A DNA stretch of 12,792 nucleotides from Actinomycetota bacterium (GCA_019347785.1 JAHWKQ010000040.1:1-12792); one strand, 5' to 3'; positions 1 through 7,382 are shown, counted from the first letter of the stretch. Numbers and translations are program-made. Notes: generated by a model from the letters alone, not told the origin.

Positions 1-1
1 C

Positions 2-778
2 GGCCCGCCGTCGCTGCCGCAGCCCACCGACGTGCCCCGCGGCCATGTGGCCGACGCCCCGCTGGAGTTCCCGCTGATCACCCAGGCCCAGCATGCCGGC
101 GACCTGGGGGAGACCGGCGAGGTCGTGGCCTGGCGCCGGTCCGCCCTGGCCCTCTCCGCCCCGCCGGCGCCTCCGGCGGGTGACTGGGCGCCTTCCGGGC
201 CTCTCGGGGAGCTGGTCCGCCGACGGGGGTCAACGCGGCGCTTCGACCCGGCGGCGGTCGCCCCGGCGGGCCTGCTCACCGACGCCCTCGCCTGGGCGAC
301 GCGCCCCGTGCCGGGAGACTTCCTGCCCCCCGGAGCCACCCTCCTGGAGCACCACCTCGCCGTCCACGCGGTCGGCGGCGTCCCGGCAGGGCTGTATCGG
401 TGGGGCGCGAACGGGCTGGCGCAGGTGCGCCAAGAGGACCTCCGGGCCGCGGCCCGCCACCTGTGCCTCGCCCAGGACCTCGGCGGGGACGGCTGCTACG
501 CGGCGTTCCACTGCGCCGACGACCGTGTCACCGACGCGCTCGGCAGCCGCGGCTACCGGGCGGCGCAGCTGGAAGCCGGCATCGTCGCAGGCCGGCTGCA
601 CCTGGCGGCGTTCGCCCTCGGTTTCGGCGCGAGCGGCCTGACCTTCTTCGACGAAGAGGTGCGCCGGGCCCTGGCGACCGACGCCTGGCCCATGCTCGTG
701 ACCGCGGTCGGGGCCCCCGCGTACCGTTCCAGGCCCGGCGGCTCGCCTGGGCGGCCCACCCGCCTGTCCCCCGTCTGA
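2..778 (+). CDS. SagB/ThcOx-type nitroreductase-family protein, 5'-truncated by window edge
   Basis: The reading frame is open from the first bases of the window to TGA at 776-778, so the visible 258 residues are the C-terminal part of a longer protein. A GTG at 32 is available, but the text before it is in frame and protein-like, so I treat the gene as partial. Seen: a segment with GSTRRFDP, matching the Arg-rich FMN-binding start of nitroreductase domains. Further on is GYRAAQLEAGIVAGRLHLAA followed by ALGFGASGLTFFDEEV, matching the 'YR..leaG...q.l.Laa.alGlg' signature of SagB-type dehydrogenases. Family knowledge: these are FMN flavoenzymes, often with two tandem nitroreductase domains, and this would be the second. 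In azole-peptide clusters SagB oxidises azolines, but no YcaO or precursor peptide gene is visible here, so the substrate is unknown. Next gene starts 32 bp downstream. Family assignment fairly sure; function open. Confidence 0.75.
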   Translation, partial: GPPSLPQPTDVPRGHVADAPLEFPLITQAQHAGDLGETGEVVAWRRSALALSAPPAPPAGDWAPSGPLGELVRRRGSTRRFDPAAVAPAGLLTDALAWATRPVPGDFLPPGATLLEHHLAVHAVGGVPAGLYRWGANGLAQVRQEDLRAAARHLCLAQDLGGDGCYAAFHCADDRVTDALGSRGYRAAQLEAGIVAGRLHLAAFALGFGASGLTFFDEEVRRALATDAWPMLVTAVGAPAYRSRPGGSPGRPTRLSPV

Positions 779-798
779 GCGCCGCCTGCCGGAACGCG

Positions 799-804
799 TA
801 GGTT
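799..804 (+). promoter_or_regulatory. Leaderless-type -10 box (TAGGTT) for the DUF2277 gene
   Basis: TAGGTT ends exactly 6 nt before the ATG at 811, and no Shine-Dalgarno sequence lies between. A TAnnnT box at this distance places transcription start at or next to the start codon, the common leaderless arrangement in actinobacteria. No convincing -35 is seen. The same layout recurs at three other genes in this window. Confidence 0.5.
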
Positions 805-810
805 GGTCCC

Positions 811-1056
811 ATGTGCCGAAGCATTCAGCAGCTGCGCGGGGCCGACCCACCGGCGACCGACGCCGAGATCCGCGACGCGGCCCTGCAGTACGTCCGCAAG
901 ATCAGTGGCTATCGGGCGCCGTCGAGAGCCAACCAGGCCGTCTTCGAGGCGGCGGTGGACGACGTGGCCGCGGTGACCCGCCGGTTGCTCGAGGGGCTGG
1001 TGGTGGCCGAGGGATCCCGACCGGCAACACCTGTCCAGCGGCGTCTGGGCGCCTGA
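811..1056 (+). CDS. DUF2277 family protein
   Basis: A complete 81-residue protein starting MCRSIQQLRG. It contains the family's recognisable blocks: the MCR-I--LR start, PPATDAEIRDAALQYVRKISG around residues 13-33, a PSRAN motif, and a helical end (VDDVAAVTRRLLEGL). This matches DUF2277, a small widespread family of unknown biochemical function; the length is normal. The ATG is chosen because the family begins with MCR and because a TAGGTT -10 box sits 6 bp upstream with no ribosome site, suggesting a leaderless mRNA. The stop codon is 5 bp before the homocysteine methyltransferase-like gene, so the two are probably co-transcribed. No function is proposed. A longer overlapping frame starting at 813 is only the upstream extension of the next gene's frame. 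Confidence 0.85.
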   Translation: MCRSIQQLRGADPPATDAEIRDAALQYVRKISGYRAPSRANQAVFEAAVDDVAAVTRRLLEGLVVAEGSRPATPVQRRLGA

Positions 1057-1061
1057 GCCCG

Positions 1062-2129
1062 ATGAGCCCGACCACCCCGGGGGCGACCGACGGCCGGCGC
1101 GGCCTGCTGGAGCGCATGGCCGAGGGGCCGCTGCTGTGCGCCGAGGGCTACGTGTTCGAGCTGGAGCGCCGCGGCTACCTGCAGGCCGGCGGGTTCGTCC
1201 CCGAGGTCGTGCTCGACCATCCTGAGGTCCTCGCGCAGCTGCACCGCGACTTCCTGCACGCGGGCTCGGACGTGGTCGAGGCCCTCACCTACTACGCCCA
1301 CCGCGAGAAGCTGCGCGCGGTCGGCCAGCAGCACCTGCTCGAGCCGCTCAATCGCCAGGCGCTGGCCATCGCCGGCGAGGTCGCGGCCGACAGCGGCGCC
1401 CTGGTCGCCGGCAACCTCAGCAACAGCAACGTCTTCGAGCCCGACGACCAGGCCTCCGGTCGCCTGGTGCGCCAGATGTTCGACGAGCAGCTGGGCTGGG
1501 CGGTCGACGCCGGGGTGGACTATGTCATCGCCGAGACGTTCAGCTACGCCCAGGAGGCCCTGATCGCCCTGGAGCTGATCAAACGGACGCCGCTGCCCGC
1601 GGTGATCACGCTGGCGGTGCACCGCGCGCCGCGGACGCGCGAGGGCTGGCCGGTGGACCAGGCCTGCCGTCGACTGGCCGACGCCGGTGCGGACGTGGTG
1701 GGGCTGAACTGCGCCCGGGGGCCGCGCACGATGCTGCCGCTGCTGGCTCCGGTCACCGCCGTGGTGGACGTGCCGGTGGCGGCCCTGCCGGTGCCCTACC
1801 GCACCCACGACCACCAGCCCAGCTTCCAGTCGCTGCGCGACCCCGACCACGACCGGCTGCCGGCGGACCGTCCCTTTCCCACCGCCCTGGACCCGTTCAC
1901 CTGCACCCGCTACGAGATCGCGGACTTTACGCGCACCGCCCGCGAGCTGGGCGTGGCCTACCTCGGCCTGTGCTGCGGGGCGGGGCCACATCACGTCCGC
2001 GCCATGGCCGAGGCGCTGGGCCGCACCCCGCCGGCGAGCCGGTACTCGCCGGACATGTCCCGGCACGCCTTCCTCGGCGCCGACCGGTGGGCGCGCCCCG
2101 CCGACCGCCGGTTCTCCCGGGACTACTGA
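1062..2129 (+). CDS. Betaine-homocysteine S-methyltransferase-like protein
   Basis: A 355-residue protein that follows the layout of BHMT along its length. It opens GLLERMAEGPLLCAEGYVFELE, then has HPEVLAQLHRDFLHAGSDVVEALTYYA, VIAETF and two metal-binding blocks. The zinc ligands of homocysteine S-methyltransferases are in place: Cys217 in GLNC and Cys304-Cys305 in GLCCGAGPHHVRAMAE. Homocysteine activation to methionine in the cytosol is therefore likely. The methyl donor is less certain. Compared with human BHMT as I recall it, the Asp of the DGG motif (Asp26) is Glu28, Trp44 is Phe45 and Tyr160 is Thr159, while Tyr77 (Tyr78) and Glu159 (Glu158) are kept. The substituted positions line the betaine-side pocket, so another donor (dimethylated or S-methyl compound) is possible. 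ATG 1062 has a weak ribosome site; ATG 1116 (Met19) is an alternative but would cut into the conserved start. Probably translated from the DUF2277 transcript. Confidence 0.82.
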   Translation: MSPTTPGATDGRRGLLERMAEGPLLCAEGYVFELERRGYLQAGGFVPEVVLDHPEVLAQLHRDFLHAGSDVVEALTYYAHREKLRAVGQQHLLEPLNRQALAIAGEVAADSGALVAGNLSNSNVFEPDDQASGRLVRQMFDEQLGWAVDAGVDYVIAETFSYAQEALIALELIKRTPLPAVITLAVHRAPRTREGWPVDQACRRLADAGADVVGLNCARGPRTMLPLLAPVTAVVDVPVAALPVPYRTHDHQPSFQSLRDPDHDRLPADRPFPTALDPFTCTRYEIADFTRTARELGVAYLGLCCGAGPHHVRAMAEALGRTPPASRYSPDMSRHAFLGADRWARPADRRFSRDY

Positions 2130-2144
2130 CCCGGTCATGGCGAA

Positions 2145-2169
2145 AGGCCCCCGGAATCACCAGGGGCCC
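2145..2169 (-). terminator. Terminator hairpin downstream of tRNA-Met, possibly bidirectional
   Basis: The arms GGCCCC (2146-2151) and GGGGCC (2163-2168) form a GC-rich stem with an 11-nt loop. Read on the minus strand the stem begins 6 bp beyond the tRNA 3' end and is followed by CTTTCG, a short T-containing tail. It also lies 16 bp after the stop of the methyltransferase gene on the plus strand, so it may stop transcription from both sides. Confidence 0.55.
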
Positions 2170-2174
2170 CTGCG

Positions 2175-2251
2175 TGGTTGCGAGGGCGGGATTTGAACCC
2201 GCGACCTCCGGGTTATGAGCCCGGCGAGCTACCGAACTGCTCCACCTCGCG
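2175..2251 (-). tRNA. Initiator tRNA-Met (fMet), anticodon CAT
   Basis: The minus strand gives a 77-nt cloverleaf starting CGCGAGGTGGAGCAG and ending CTCGCAACCA. The acceptor stem has the C1:A72 mismatch that marks bacterial initiator tRNAs. The anticodon stem has the three consecutive G:C pairs of initiators (GGGCTCATAACCC, with CAT read at 2217-2215). The T arm GCGGGTTCAAATCCCGC is intact. The CCA end is encoded in the genome. It delivers formylmethionine to the 30S initiation complex. A promoter at 2286-2258 and a terminator at 2145-2169 make it an independent transcription unit. Confidence 0.96.
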
Positions 2252-2257
2252 AGGTCG

Positions 2258-2286
2258 ACGCTAGCAGCGCGGCCCCCGCCCCGCAA
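2258..2286 (-). promoter_or_regulatory. Sigma70-type promoter of the tRNA-fMet gene
   Basis: On the minus strand TTGCGG (2286-2281) is followed after 17 bp by TAGCGT (2263-2258), which ends 6 bp before the first tRNA base. The -35 matches TTGACA at 4 of 6 positions and the -10 fits TAnnnT. Spacing is ideal, so transcription should start at or very near the mature 5' end. Confidence 0.65.
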
Positions 2287-2290
2287 AGGT

Positions 2291-2329
2291 GTGTCGACGG
2301 ACGCACGCCAGGGGTGCGGAAGTCGACAC
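2291..2329 (-). terminator. Two-tier hairpin after the UPF0182 gene
   Basis: The arms GTGTCGAC (2291-2298) and GTCGACAC (2322-2329) pair perfectly. Inside them, across a symmetric 3-by-3 internal loop, CGCAC (2302-2306) pairs with GTGCG (2314-2318) around a 7-nt loop. On the minus strand the structure begins 12 bp after the UPF0182 stop codon and is followed by ACCTTTG, then the tRNA promoter. A terminator shielding the tRNA gene is the simplest reading; the T-tail is weak. Confidence 0.55.
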
Positions 2330-2341
2330 GGTCCGGGTGGG

Positions 2342-5263
2342 TCAGCCGGCGGAGGGGGGCGACGGGGCGGACGGGGCGGTGGCCTCCAGCAGGCGCTCGG
2401 CGCGCTGGAGCATCCGGCGGGCCCGCGTGGTCTCCTCCTGGTAGGTACCCAGGTCCCCCCTGCGCAGCGCCCGGTCGGCGGCGGCGAAGCGCTGGAGCGC
2501 CTGGGCGACGATCCTCTCGACCTGGGTGCCCACCGGCCCCGTCGGCCCGCCGGGCGTCCCGTCCTCGGGCATCTGGCCCCCGCCCGGCAGCCTGACGTCG
2601 GGGGCCCGGCCGAACAGCGCGACGAGCGCCTCCCCCAGGCTGTTCTCCATGACGACCTCGTCGCCGAGGACGAGCACCACCTTCTTCAGCTCGGGGATCT
2701 CGGACTGCTCGGCGCGCAGGAACAGCGGCTGCGCGTACAGCAGCGAGCGGCCCACCGGGATGACGAGCAGGTTGCCGTAGATGACCCGCGAGCCCGACTG
2801 GTTCCACAGGGTGATCTGCTCGGACACCCGGGCGTCCTGATCGACGCGCGCCTGCACCTGCTGCGGGCCGAAGACGGTCTTGTTGGGCGGCATCAGGTAG
2901 GCCTTGAGGTCCCCGTAGTTCTCAGGATCGCTGCTGCCGGCCAGCCAGGCGGTCAGGTTGTTGCGCTCCACCGGGGTGTAGGGCTGGATGAGCGCGAACT
3001 CCTCACGCTCCTCGCCGGGCAGGCGCATCAACTGGTAGTAGGGGCGCAGCGAGCGCTCGGGACCCGGGGAGCCCTCGTTGTCGTCGTTGGCGGCCACGGC
3101 GGCGTCGATCGGCAGGTTCCAGGCGTCCTCTTTGGTGTAGAACTCGTCGGCCTCCGGGATGTGGTAGGTACGGAAGAGTTCGCTTTGCACCCGGAACATG
3201 TCCTCCGGGTAGCGGAAGTGGCGCCGCAGCTCCCTGCTCGCCTCGCCCAGGGGCGTCAACGTGCCAGGGAACACGTTCTGCCACGCCTGGATGACCGGGT
3301 CCTCGGGGTCGGTCACGTACAGGGTGATGGTGCCGTCGTAGGCGTCCACGACCGCCTTGACGCTGTTGCGGATGTAGTTGGCGGTGCCCCGCAGCCCGGG
3401 CACCGACACGGACTGCTCCTCCAGCGTCAAGGTGCCGTCCTCGGACTGGACCGGCACCAGCAGCAGCTGCTCGGAGACCGTCAGCTCCTCGAGGTCCGTG
3501 CGCTGGGAGTACGGCAGCATGTCGGAGGTCGTGTAGCCGTCGATCACCCACTTGATCCGCTCGCCCACCGCGACCGGGTAGGGGTCGTGGTCGAGCTTCA
3601 GGTACGGCGCGACCGCCTCGACGCGGTCGGTGATCGCCCGGTTGAACAGGATCTTGGACTCCGAGTCGATCAGGCTCGACAGGACCAGGTTGGGCTCGCT
3701 GTAGCGCAGCGCGAACGCCAGCCGCCGCAGCGGCGACCCCACCCGCACCCCGCCCTCGCCGGTGTAGCGGTACTGGGCCGGATCGCCCTGCTGGCGCGGG
3801 TAGTCCAGCTCGGTCTTGCCCGAGCCCACGATGGAATACTCCGGCGGGCGCTCCCCGAAGTAGATGCGGGGGTTGTCAACCTCAAGCTCCCGCGCCCCGC
3901 TCGGCGGGATGTTGTCGACCAGGAAGATGGGCTGGCCCTGCTGGCTGGCGGTGCTGACCGCCGTGGCGACCAGCCCGTAGCCGTGGGTGTACTCCAGGCG
4001 GCGGTTCTGCCAGGTCTGGGCCTCCGGGGGCAGGTCCGCCTCGCTGATCTCCCGGACCGAGATCATCACCTGACGACGCTGGCCGTCGAGGTCGTAGCGG
4101 TCGACGTCGACGTCGCGGAAGTCGTAGTAGGGCCGGAACTCCTGCAGCTGCTGGTAGGTGTTCTGCAGCGTGGCCGGATCCCACAGCCGGACCGACTCCA
4201 GCGTTCCCGCGTTGCGGCGTACCGCCGGGGGCGCCAGCTCGCCCTCTGCCGGGAACGGCTGGCGGCTGACGTCCTCCAGGCCGTAGCCCAGCCGGGTGAA
4301 CTCCAGGTTCCGCGCGATGTAGGGACGCTCCCGCTCCAGCTCCTGGGGGGCGACCTGCAGCCGCTGGATGGCCGCCGGGTACACCCCCGACAGCACGACC
4401 GCCGCCACCAGCAGGATCGCCGCCCCCGCCGAGGGCAGCTGCCATGCGCGGTAGCGCACGTTCACGAGGAACAGCACGACGCAGACGACGGAGATGATCG
4501 TCAGCAGCTGGTAGCCGATCAGCTCGGCGTTGACGTCGGTGTAGCTCAGGCCGGTGACCTGCCCGCGCTCGGAGTAGCTGAGCAGGTAGCGGTCCAGCCA
4601 GAAGCCCCAGGCGCGCACCGCGACGAGGGCGGCCAGCAGGATCGACAGGTGGACGGTGACCTGCGGGGTGATCTTCTGGCCCGGCGACTGCGGGCGGATG
4701 CCACCGAAGACGTAGTGGGCCAGTGCCGCGAGCAGCGCCGTGAGCGCCAGCGTCGCGAACAGCCACGAGTTGACCAGGCTGAGGAACGGCAGCACGAACA
4801 GGAAGTAGCCGAGGTCGAGGCCGAACTGGGGGTCCTCCCTGCCGAACGGCACCGCGTGGGCCCACAGAAGGAACGTCGGCCACTCCCCCACGATCGACGT
4901 GCCGCTGAGCAGTCCGCCGACGGCGGCGACGGCGGCGATCAGCGGTCGTGAGATCGGCTCGACCGCCTGGCGGTACCGCTCGACGACCGCCTCCTGGGCC
5001 GACGGGATCCGGTACAGCGGGGCCAGTCGTCGTGCCAGCAGCAGGTTGCCGGCGACGAGCAGGGCCACGACCACGCCGGCGACCAGGCCCACGGCCAGGC
5101 GGGTGCCCAGCACCGTCCACAGCACGTCGGTGTAGCCGACGCTGTTGAACCACAGCACGTCGGTGTAGAAGCCGGCGACGCGGCTGGCGAACAGCGCCAC
5201 CACGGCGGCCACGGCCAGCAGCGCCAGCCACCAGCGCCGGCGCAGCGCGTCGAGCAGGGTCAT
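2342..5263 (-). CDS. UPF0182 family large integral membrane protein
   Basis: From ATG 5263 this encodes 973 residues. The N-terminal third is strongly hydrophobic, with about seven to eight predicted membrane segments (near residues 12-30, 52-76, 107-124, 150-184, 203-221, 250-269, 279-296). It carries the family's hallmark strings DVLWFNSVGYTDVLWT (35-50) and DPQFGLDLGYFLFVLPF (144-160). The remainder is a long, mainly soluble domain, probably outside the membrane, ending in a Pro/Gly-rich linker and a charged helical tail. Length and layout are normal for UPF0182 (COG1615), a conserved actinobacterial and cyanobacterial family without an established function. The frame extends to a TTG at 5308, but ATG 5263 has GGAG about 9 bp upstream and places the first membrane helix correctly. 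It lies 99 bp after moaE and may be read from it; a hairpin at 2291-2329 follows. Family call secure; role unknown. Confidence 0.92.
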   Translation of the reverse strand: MTLLDALRRRWWLALLAVAAVVALFASRVAGFYTDVLWFNSVGYTDVLWTVLGTRLAVGLVAGVVVALLVAGNLLLARRLAPLYRIPSAQEAVVERYRQAVEPISRPLIAAVAAVGGLLSGTSIVGEWPTFLLWAHAVPFGREDPQFGLDLGYFLFVLPFLSLVNSWLFATLALTALLAALAHYVFGGIRPQSPGQKITPQVTVHLSILLAALVAVRAWGFWLDRYLLSYSERGQVTGLSYTDVNAELIGYQLLTIISVVCVVLFLVNVRYRAWQLPSAGAAILLVAAVVLSGVYPAAIQRLQVAPQELERERPYIARNLEFTRLGYGLEDVSRQPFPAEGELAPPAVRRNAGTLESVRLWDPATLQNTYQQLQEFRPYYDFRDVDVDRYDLDGQRRQVMISVREISEADLPPEAQTWQNRRLEYTHGYGLVATAVSTASQQGQPIFLVDNIPPSGARELEVDNPRIYFGERPPEYSIVGSGKTELDYPRQQGDPAQYRYTGEGGVRVGSPLRRLAFALRYSEPNLVLSSLIDSESKILFNRAITDRVEAVAPYLKLDHDPYPVAVGERIKWVIDGYTTSDMLPYSQRTDLEELTVSEQLLLVPVQSEDGTLTLEEQSVSVPGLRGTANYIRNSVKAVVDAYDGTITLYVTDPEDPVIQAWQNVFPGTLTPLGEASRELRRHFRYPEDMFRVQSELFRTYHIPEADEFYTKEDAWNLPIDAAVAANDDNEGSPGPERSLRPYYQLMRLPGEEREEFALIQPYTPVERNNLTAWLAGSSDPENYGDLKAYLMPPNKTVFGPQQVQARVDQDARVSEQITLWNQSGSRVIYGNLLVIPVGRSLLYAQPLFLRAEQSEIPELKKVVLVLGDEVVMENSLGEALVALFGRAPDVRLPGGGQMPEDGTPGGPTGPVGTQVERIVAQALQRFAAADRALRRGDLGTYQEETTRARRMLQRAERLLEATAPSAPSPPSAG

Positions 5264-5362
5264 GGGCGGGGGCTCCGGGCCGGGTCGGCGGGGACGTCGG
5301 GTGGACAACGCAGGGCGTGTCGTCCCGGTTCCTCGCCCTCCTGGCGCCAGTGTAGTGAGGCG

Positions 5363-5791
5363 TCAGGGACTGCCGGGCCAGTGCGCCCCGCCGTCGGCCC
5401 ACAGCTCCTTCTTCCAGATCGCCACGGTGGCCTTGAGCGTGTCGATGCCGAAGCGGGCGGCGTCGAAGGCCTCGGGGCGGTGGGCCGCCGACACACCGAC
5501 GACCACCGACGGCTCACCCAGGGCCAGCGTGCCGGTGCGGTGCTCCAGCCACACCGCCCGCGCGGACGGCCAGCCGTCGGCGACCCGCTCGGCGAGCTCG
5601 TCCAGCTGGGCCCTCGCGCGCTCCCCGAACGCCTGGTACTCCAGCCCGGCCACCGGACGGCCCCCGCTGTGGTCGCGGACGGTGCCCGTGAACACCACGA
5701 CCGCGCCCGCGCCGGGGTCGGACAAGAACGCCTGCGCGGCGTCGACCGACAGGGGCTCGCCGGTGAGCCGGGCGTGCAGGCGGGCTGGCAT
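5363..5791 (-). CDS. moaE: Molybdopterin synthase catalytic subunit MoaE
   Basis: A 142-residue protein with the whole MoaE signature. It has FTGTVRDHSGG at residues 34-44, HRTGTLALGE at 84-93, a VSAAHR block at 100-105, and KATVAIWKKE at 120-129. Lys120 and Lys127 correspond to the catalytic lysines (Lys119 and Lys126 in E. coli), and His104-Arg105 to the conserved active-site pair. MoaE forms a heterotetramer with the thiocarboxylated small subunit MoaD and inserts two sulfurs into precursor Z (cyclic pyranopterin monophosphate) to make molybdopterin, in the cytosol. No moaD or other moa gene is visible here, so the partner must be encoded elsewhere. Start: ATG 5791 has a G-rich stretch (GGGGG) 3 bp upstream as a possible ribosome site, and the length is normal. 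It is transcribed away from the siroheme decarboxylase-like gene; the 80-bp gap must hold both promoters. Confidence 0.93.
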   Translation of the reverse strand: MPARLHARLTGEPLSVDAAQAFLSDPGAGAVVVFTGTVRDHSGGRPVAGLEYQAFGERARAQLDELAERVADGWPSARAVWLEHRTGTLALGEPSVVVGVSAAHRPEAFDAARFGIDTLKATVAIWKKELWADGGAHWPGSP

Positions 5792-5871
5792 CGACCCCCA
5801 CAGCTACCATGGCGCGGCTGCGCCCTCCACCGCCGCGGCGGCCGGGGCCGCAGCCGACAGCTGGGAGCCAG

Positions 5872-6951
5872 ATGGCCGTGAGGACGGTGGGGCGGGTCGC
5901 CCTCGACGAGCGCGACCAGTCTCTGCTCAACATCATCCAGACCGAGTTCCCGCTGGTCCCGCGGCCCTTCGCCGCGCTCGGTGAGCGGCTCGGCGAGCCG
6001 GAGGACGCCGTGCTGCGCCGCTACATCCGGCTCAAGGACCGGCGCATCATCCGGCAGGTGTCGGCCATCTTCGACACGCGCAAGCTGGGCTACCGCTCCT
6101 CGCTGGTGGCCAGCGCCGTCGACGAGTCCCGCGTCGACGAGGCCGCCGACGTGATCAGCGCCCACCCCGGGGTCAGCCACAACTACCGCCGCGACCACGA
6201 ATTCAACATCTGGTGGACGATCGCCGTGCCGCCGGGCACCGACCTGCAGACGCACGTCAACGCGCTGCACCGGCTGTCCGGCGCCCGCTCGACGCGGGTA
6301 CTGCCGACTTTGAAGCTGTACAAGATCGGCGTCGACCTCGACGTCAGCGACCGCCGCTCGATGGACGCCCAGTCCGTGCTGCCGGCCTACCGCGACACGG
6401 CGCGCACCGCCGAGGACCTGTCCGACGACGAGGTCGGCCACGTCCGCGAGCTGCAGGAGGACCTGGCGGTCGAGCCGGCGCCCTTCGCCTCGATGGCCCG
6501 GCGGCTGGGGACGAGCGAGAACGCCGTCATCAGCGCCGCGCACGCCTTCATCGACGAGGGGCTCATGCGCCGGTACGCGGCGGTGCTGCACCACAGGCGT
6601 GCCGGCTTCGGCGCCAACGCGATGAGCGTGTGGCGGGTCCCCGAGGAGTTGACCGACCACCACGGCTACCAGCTGGCCGGTTACGCCGCGGTGAGCCACT
6701 GTTACCGCCGTCCCACCTACCCCGACTGGCCGTACGCGCTGTTCGGCATGATCCACGCCACCTCCAGGGCCAAGGTGGAGGAGGCCGTCGCCTCCATCCG
6801 CGAGCGCACCGGCCTGGAGGACTACCGGCTGCTGTACTCGAGCAGGGAGTACAAGAAGATCCGGGTGCGCTACTTCGACCCGGCCTACGAGGCCTGGACG
6901 GCGGCCAACGTCGAACCGGGCGACGCCGCGCCGCCCGCCGACGGCCGCTAG
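5872..6951 (+). CDS. Fused siroheme decarboxylase-like protein (AhbA-AhbB / NirDL), tandem Lrp/AsnC fold
   Basis: The 359 residues form two similar halves, each a winged-helix followed by an AsnC-like alpha/beta domain. Half 1 carries GVSHNYRRDHEFNIWWTI (from about residue 100; His103, Tyr105, Arg106-107). Half 2 carries AVSHCYRR followed by WPYALFGMIHA (His276, Tyr278, Arg279-280). The paired 'SH-YRR ... NIWW / PYALF' motifs are those of siroheme decarboxylases AhbA/AhbB and NirD/NirL, which remove two acetate carboxyl groups from siroheme to give 12,18-didecarboxysiroheme for alternative haem or haem d1 synthesis. Automated annotation often calls these Lrp/AsnC regulators, and a true regulatory role cannot be excluded. 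Start: ATG 5872 has GGGAG 4 bp upstream; the frame is open to ATG 5809, but that extension is a low-complexity Pro/Arg stretch. No ahbC, ahbD, nirJ or nirS is visible. The stop overlaps the stop of the convergent DUF4190-like gene by CTAG. Confidence 0.8.
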   Translation: MAVRTVGRVALDERDQSLLNIIQTEFPLVPRPFAALGERLGEPEDAVLRRYIRLKDRRIIRQVSAIFDTRKLGYRSSLVASAVDESRVDEAADVISAHPGVSHNYRRDHEFNIWWTIAVPPGTDLQTHVNALHRLSGARSTRVLPTLKLYKIGVDLDVSDRRSMDAQSVLPAYRDTARTAEDLSDDEVGHVRELQEDLAVEPAPFASMARRLGTSENAVISAAHAFIDEGLMRRYAAVLHHRRAGFGANAMSVWRVPEELTDHHGYQLAGYAAVSHCYRRPTYPDWPYALFGMIHATSRAKVEEAVASIRERTGLEDYRLLYSSREYKKIRVRYFDPAYEAWTAANVEPGDAAPPADGR

Positions 6952-7319
6952 GGCCTCAGCTCCGGCAGCTGTGAGAGGCGGTCGCCCAGGCGATCCAGCA
7001 ACTGCTGGATGTCGGCGTTGTTGACCAGCGCCGCGATCCCGACGACCCACAGGACGCCGAGCACCACTCCGAGCAGGCCCGTCACGAGCCCGGCGGCGGC
7101 CATGCCGCGTCCGGGCACGCCCGGGCGCGAGGCCCGCCGCAGCCCGGCGGCGGCCAGGACGGCCGCCGCCAGCCCGCAGATGACCCCCAGGAAGAAGGTG
7201 AACGGCAGCAGCGCGAACACCAGGGCGAGAATCCCCAGGACCAGCGCGGCGATCGCGGCCCCGTTGGACGCCGGCGGCGCCTGGGGTGTGGCCGGCACGT
7301 CGTGACGACTCTGGGTCAT
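6948..7319 (-). CDS. Small DUF4190-like membrane protein
   Basis: A 123-residue protein. It has a short Pro/Ala-rich cytosolic start (residues 1-18), a hydrophobic pair of helices around 20-62 (AAIAALVLGILALVFALLPF, then FFLGVICGLAAAVLAAAGL), a basic loop (RRASRPGVPGR), another helix region about 73-100 (AAAGLVTGLLGVVLGVLWVV) and a short polar tail. The LVLGIL and AAAGLVTGLLG patterns resemble DUF4190, a family of small actinobacterial membrane proteins of unknown role. The start is supported by a TAGGCT box 6 bp upstream: GGAGG abuts the ATG directly, which is too close to act as a normal ribosome site, so a leaderless transcript is likely. It is divergent from the DUF2342 gene and convergent, with overlapping stops, to the siroheme decarboxylase-like gene. 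No specific function can be assigned. Confidence 0.72.
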   Translation of the reverse strand: MTQSRHDVPATPQAPPASNGAAIAALVLGILALVFALLPFTFFLGVICGLAAAVLAAAGLRRASRPGVPGRGMAAAGLVTGLLGVVLGVLWVVGIAALVNNADIQQLLDRLGDRLSQLPELRP

Positions 7320-7325
7320 CCTCCG

Positions 7326-7331
7326 AGCCTA
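7326..7331 (-). promoter_or_regulatory. Leaderless-type -10 box (TAGGCT) for the DUF4190-like gene
   Basis: On the minus strand CCGGTAGGCT ends 6 nt before the ATG at 7319. The same ten bases occur before the XRE gene at 12524-12533. No clear -35 is seen. Confidence 0.5.
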
Positions 7332-7370
7332 CCGGCCCCGCGGGCGGGACGGGCCCCGCCGTGGTGCGTC

Positions 7371-7376
7371 TAGCAT
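7371..7376 (+). promoter_or_regulatory. Leaderless-type -10 box (TAGCAT) for the DUF2342 gene
   Basis: TAGCAT ends 6 nt before ATG 7383 and there is no Shine-Dalgarno sequence between them. With the minus-strand box at 7331-7326 it makes a compact divergent promoter pair in a 63-bp gap. Confidence 0.5.
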
Positions 7377-7382
7377 GGCCGC

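Noticed and set aside
1970..2218. A small plus-strand frame overlapping the methyltransferase end and the tRNA
   Set aside because: It runs antisense through the tRNA gene and its product has no recognisable features.
2291..4951. An 886-codon open frame on the plus strand opposite the UPF0182 gene
   Set aside because: Its product is a low-complexity Arg/Gln/Leu/Val-rich sequence typical of the antisense of a high-GC gene, and the minus strand encodes a clearly recognisable membrane protein.
5264..5308. TTG at 5308 as the UPF0182 start
   Set aside because: ATG 5263 has GGAG at suitable distance and the extra 15 residues are a Pro/Arg-rich stretch. The bases around the TTG also form a single 8/9 DnaA-box-like match (minus strand, 5310-5302), which I regard as chance because it is isolated.
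5260..7050. A 596-codon minus-strand frame crossing moaE and the siroheme decarboxylase-like gene
   Set aside because: It is a shadow of two well-identified genes in other frames and shows no domain.
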